Shown here in pieces: positions 5,276-7,134 of a stretch of 7,134 nt of DNA (the stretch's first letter is position 1; every line of letters starts with the position of its first letter). Source of the DNA: Oscillospiraceae bacterium (GTDB taxonomy: Bacteria > Bacillota > Clostridia > Oscillospirales > Acutalibacteraceae); the NCBI GenBank assembly GCA_019417045.1, contig DXWE01000080.1:1-7134 (forward strand), in the 5' to 3' direction. The position numbers and the translations under genes were made by a program. Below the pieces are notes generated by a model. It had not been told where the DNA came from, did not search any database, and saw only the letters and a list, made by a program, of their open reading frames with translations.

Positions 5276-7006
5276 GTGCCTACTATACGCGCCTGGTGGA
5301 AACGGACGGTGAATGCCGTGACACGTGTGTGGATGCGGATCGGCTATCCCCTCTGTTATCATACGGGCATGACGGCTGTCCGCCTGGTTCGCCGGATGGG
5401 GCGCCGGGCGAAAAAGATACTGGCCCCGTGGGGGCGGCTGCTGCGCTGGCTGTGGACGACCCTGGTGGTGCGCCATGTGAGCCGCTTTGCGCAGGAGTGC
5501 AAACGGGTCGGCAGCGGGTTCCCGCTGGGCAAGGCCCGGCTGAAAGCGGCGTATGAGAGGCATCCGCTGCGGGTGGTGCCGGCCGCATTGTCGCTGCCGG
5601 CGCTGGCGGTCCGCCGCCATCAGAAGCTGGTCAAGTCCGCCTTGAACCTGCTGGCGCCGGTTGCGGCGGCGGTGCTGCTGGTGATCAACCTGAACTACTG
5701 GAGCAATGCGACGTTTGCCCTGCAGCTGGAATATATGGGCGAAGAGCTCGGCTATGTGTCGGACGAGTCGGTGTTCGACAATGCCGCCAGCATGGCGGAG
5801 GAGCGGATCGTCAGCGCGGACAGCACCTTTACGGTGGAGCGCACCCCGAAAATGACGATCGCGCTGGTCAACGAGAACCAGCTGCTGGACGAGAGCGCAG
5901 TGTGCGATAAGATCCTGCGCTCGTATGGCAGCGATGTGATCGAAGTGAGCGGCCTGTACGTCAACGGCAAGTTTGAGGGCGCGGTCGGCTCCCGCCACGA
6001 GATGGAACAGGCGTTAAACGCCGTGCTCGAGAGCCACAAGACGGGGGAGGGGATCGAGACCGCCTCGTTTGTGGACACGGTGGAGATTGTGGACGGGCTG
6101 TATCCGGCTACCGCTGTGGTGGACAGGCAGGAGTTTGAAGACCGCCTGACGCAGCGGGTCAGCGAACAGCAGACGTATACCGTGCAGGAGGGGGACACGC
6201 TGCAGAGCATTGCGCGCGCCAACGACATCACGGTTGCGGACCTGTACGACTTCAATCCGGTGCTGCTGGAGGACGCTTCCCTTGCCGGCGGCCAGACGCT
6301 GGTGGTGCAGCAGGCGCGCACGTATCTGCGTGTGCAGGTGGCCCGGCAGGTCGTGTATGAGGAGCCGATCGCCTTCGAGACGGAAGTGGTGAAGGACGAA
6401 AACCGGTATCTCGGGGACGATTATGTCCGCGAGGAAGGCGAGGAGGGGATCGAGCAGATCACGGCCAGCGTCGTCACGGTGGACGGCGTGGAGGTGAGCC
6501 GCGAGATCCTGAACAGCGAGGTGGTCAAGGAGCCTGTCACCCGTGTGGAAGTGGAGGGCGCGGCCCAGATCGGCAGCGGGTCCGGCGTGGCAGGCGACGG
6601 GATCGCGACGGGCAAGTTTATCTATCCGGTCCCGAGTTGCCACAATATCTACGATCCGTACGGCTATACGGGCGGCCGATTCCACAGCGGGATCGACTTC
6701 TCGGGCGGCGGTATCAAGAACGCTCCGATCGTGGCGGCGGACGGCGGCCGGGTGGTCGAGGTCAACCGCACCAATTTCTGGGGGTCCGGATGGGGGTATT
6801 ATGTCCTCATCGACCATGGCAACGGCTATATGACCCGGTACGCGCACTGCTCCTCCATCCTGGTGGAGGAGGGGGATCTGGTGTCCCAGGGCCAGATCAT
6901 CGCCCGGGTGGGCAATACGGGCTACAGCACCGGGTACCACCTGCACTTTGAGGTGTACCGCGGCGGTGTGCGCATCAACCCGACGCCGCTGCTGAGTGCA
7001 TCGTAA
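5276..7006 (+). CDS. Membrane-anchored LysM-G5-M23 peptidoglycan endopeptidase
   Basis: The 576-residue product is predicted to cleave peptide cross-bridges of peptidoglycan outside the membrane. Residues 1-120 are a strongly basic, Trp-containing cytoplasmic segment. A membrane helix follows at ~121-141 (SALNLLAPVAAAVLLVINLN), then an extracellular region (~142-298). A LysM domain (~299-346; YTVQEGDTLQSIARAND) should bind glycan, and a G5-type domain spans ~350-428 (YEEPIAFETEVV to RVEVEG). The C-terminal M23 domain (~446-571) keeps the HxxxD motif (His470, Asp474), His524 in RYAHCS, and HLHFE with His555 and His557, so it looks catalytically complete. The start at GTG 5276 is set by the ribosome binding site. 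It is a single-gene unit with its own promoter, a WalR-type box in the leader, and a terminator after the stop. M23 specificity and substrate cannot be read from the sequence. Confidence 0.94.
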   Translation: MPTIRAWWKRTVNAVTRVWMRIGYPLCYHTGMTAVRLVRRMGRRAKKILAPWGRLLRWLWTTLVVRHVSRFAQECKRVGSGFPLGKARLKAAYERHPLRVVPAALSLPALAVRRHQKLVKSALNLLAPVAAAVLLVINLNYWSNATFALQLEYMGEELGYVSDESVFDNAASMAEERIVSADSTFTVERTPKMTIALVNENQLLDESAVCDKILRSYGSDVIEVSGLYVNGKFEGAVGSRHEMEQALNAVLESHKTGEGIETASFVDTVEIVDGLYPATAVVDRQEFEDRLTQRVSEQQTYTVQEGDTLQSIARANDITVADLYDFNPVLLEDASLAGGQTLVVQQARTYLRVQVARQVVYEEPIAFETEVVKDENRYLGDDYVREEGEEGIEQITASVVTVDGVEVSREILNSEVVKEPVTRVEVEGAAQIGSGSGVAGDGIATGKFIYPVPSCHNIYDPYGYTGGRFHSGIDFSGGGIKNAPIVAADGGRVVEVNRTNFWGSGWGYYVLIDHGNGYMTRYAHCSSILVEEGDLVSQGQIIARVGNTGYSTGYHLHFEVYRGGVRINPTPLLSAS

Positions 7007-7021
7007 ATGGAACAGGAAAGA

Positions 7022-7053
7022 GCCCCGCGAACACTTAGTTCGCGGGGCATTTT
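7022..7053 (+). terminator. Rho-independent terminator of the M23 hydrolase gene
   Basis: An 11-bp perfect stem, GCCCCGCGAAC (7022-7032) with GTTCGCGGGGC (7038-7048), has a 5-nt loop and is followed by ATTTTG. It begins 16 nt after the stop codon. Confidence 0.92.
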
Positions 7054-7066
7054 GCTGGGTTGCAGG

Positions 7067-7134
7067 CGAGCGGCGGACGGTGTGCTGTAGTCGAGCGGCA
7101 GACTCATACGGCGGGCGAGCGGGGGGCTGTATGG
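7067..7134. repeat. Degenerate ~25-bp repeats at the right edge
   Basis: CGAGCGG recurs at 7067-7073, 7092-7098 and 7116-7122, spaced 25 and 24 bases. The first and third copies are followed after a few bases by GCTGTA. The units are otherwise diverged. No gene is supportable here, and the pattern may continue beyond the window. Confidence 0.4.

Noticed and set aside
4910..5998. Long minus-strand open frame over the M23 promoter and 5' end
   Set aside because: It crosses the operon terminator, the promoter and the strongly supported start of the M23 gene. Its His/Gln/Arg-rich product is typical of antisense GC-rich coding DNA.
6922..7107. Minus-strand small gene at the right edge
   Set aside because: It overlaps the M23 terminator and the 3' end of the M23 gene, and shows no recognisable domain or ribosome binding site.

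Overview
The window looks like an ordinary stretch of chromosome from a high-GC member of the Clostridia, most likely an Oscillospiraceae/Ruminococcaceae-type gut anaerobe. This is inferred from the style of the EF-Ts C-terminus, the Gram-positive envelope proteins (LysM-G5-M23 hydrolase, Ig-like surface protein, lipoprotein-like protein), GC-rich coding DNA with AT-rich promoters, strong purine-rich ribosome binding sites, and compact GC hairpin terminators. No phage, transposon, CRISPR array, tRNA or rRNA is visible.

Layout. Positions 1-306 hold the 3' part of tsf (elongation factor Ts), followed by a terminator. The first ~60 bases do not continue the gene on the plus strand. Read on the minus strand they encode the EF-Ts residues that belong just upstream, so this edge is rearranged (inversion or foldback). 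Positions 307-680 are a gene-free gap between convergent genes with a 16-bp tandem repeat and a second hairpin. Positions 681-2462 (minus) encode a 593-residue membrane protein with three N-terminal membrane segments, a large extracellular region and an acidic low-complexity tail. It diverges from a three-gene plus-strand operon (2624-4974): a membrane-anchored protein with two Ig-like domains, a small exported lipoprotein-like protein, and a zinc-dependent phospholipase C family protein. The operon has a clear sigma-A-type promoter and a terminator. Positions 5276-7006 encode a membrane-anchored LysM-G5-M23 peptidoglycan hydrolase with its own promoter, leader and terminator.

The genes share an envelope theme: four of the five complete genes are predicted to face the cell surface. 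The most informative regulatory signal is a sequence matching the WalR (YycF) direct-repeat consensus in the leader of the M23 hydrolase, just downstream of its -10 box. That suggests control by the essential cell-wall two-component system, possibly as repression. The promoters of the operon and of the hydrolase gene also share a 14/16 match around the -35 box.

I found no evidence of a wholly new multi-gene system. The points most worth a second look are the inverted tsf edge, the WalR-type box, the very basic N-terminal segment of the M23 protein, and the unrecognised membrane protein at 681-2462.
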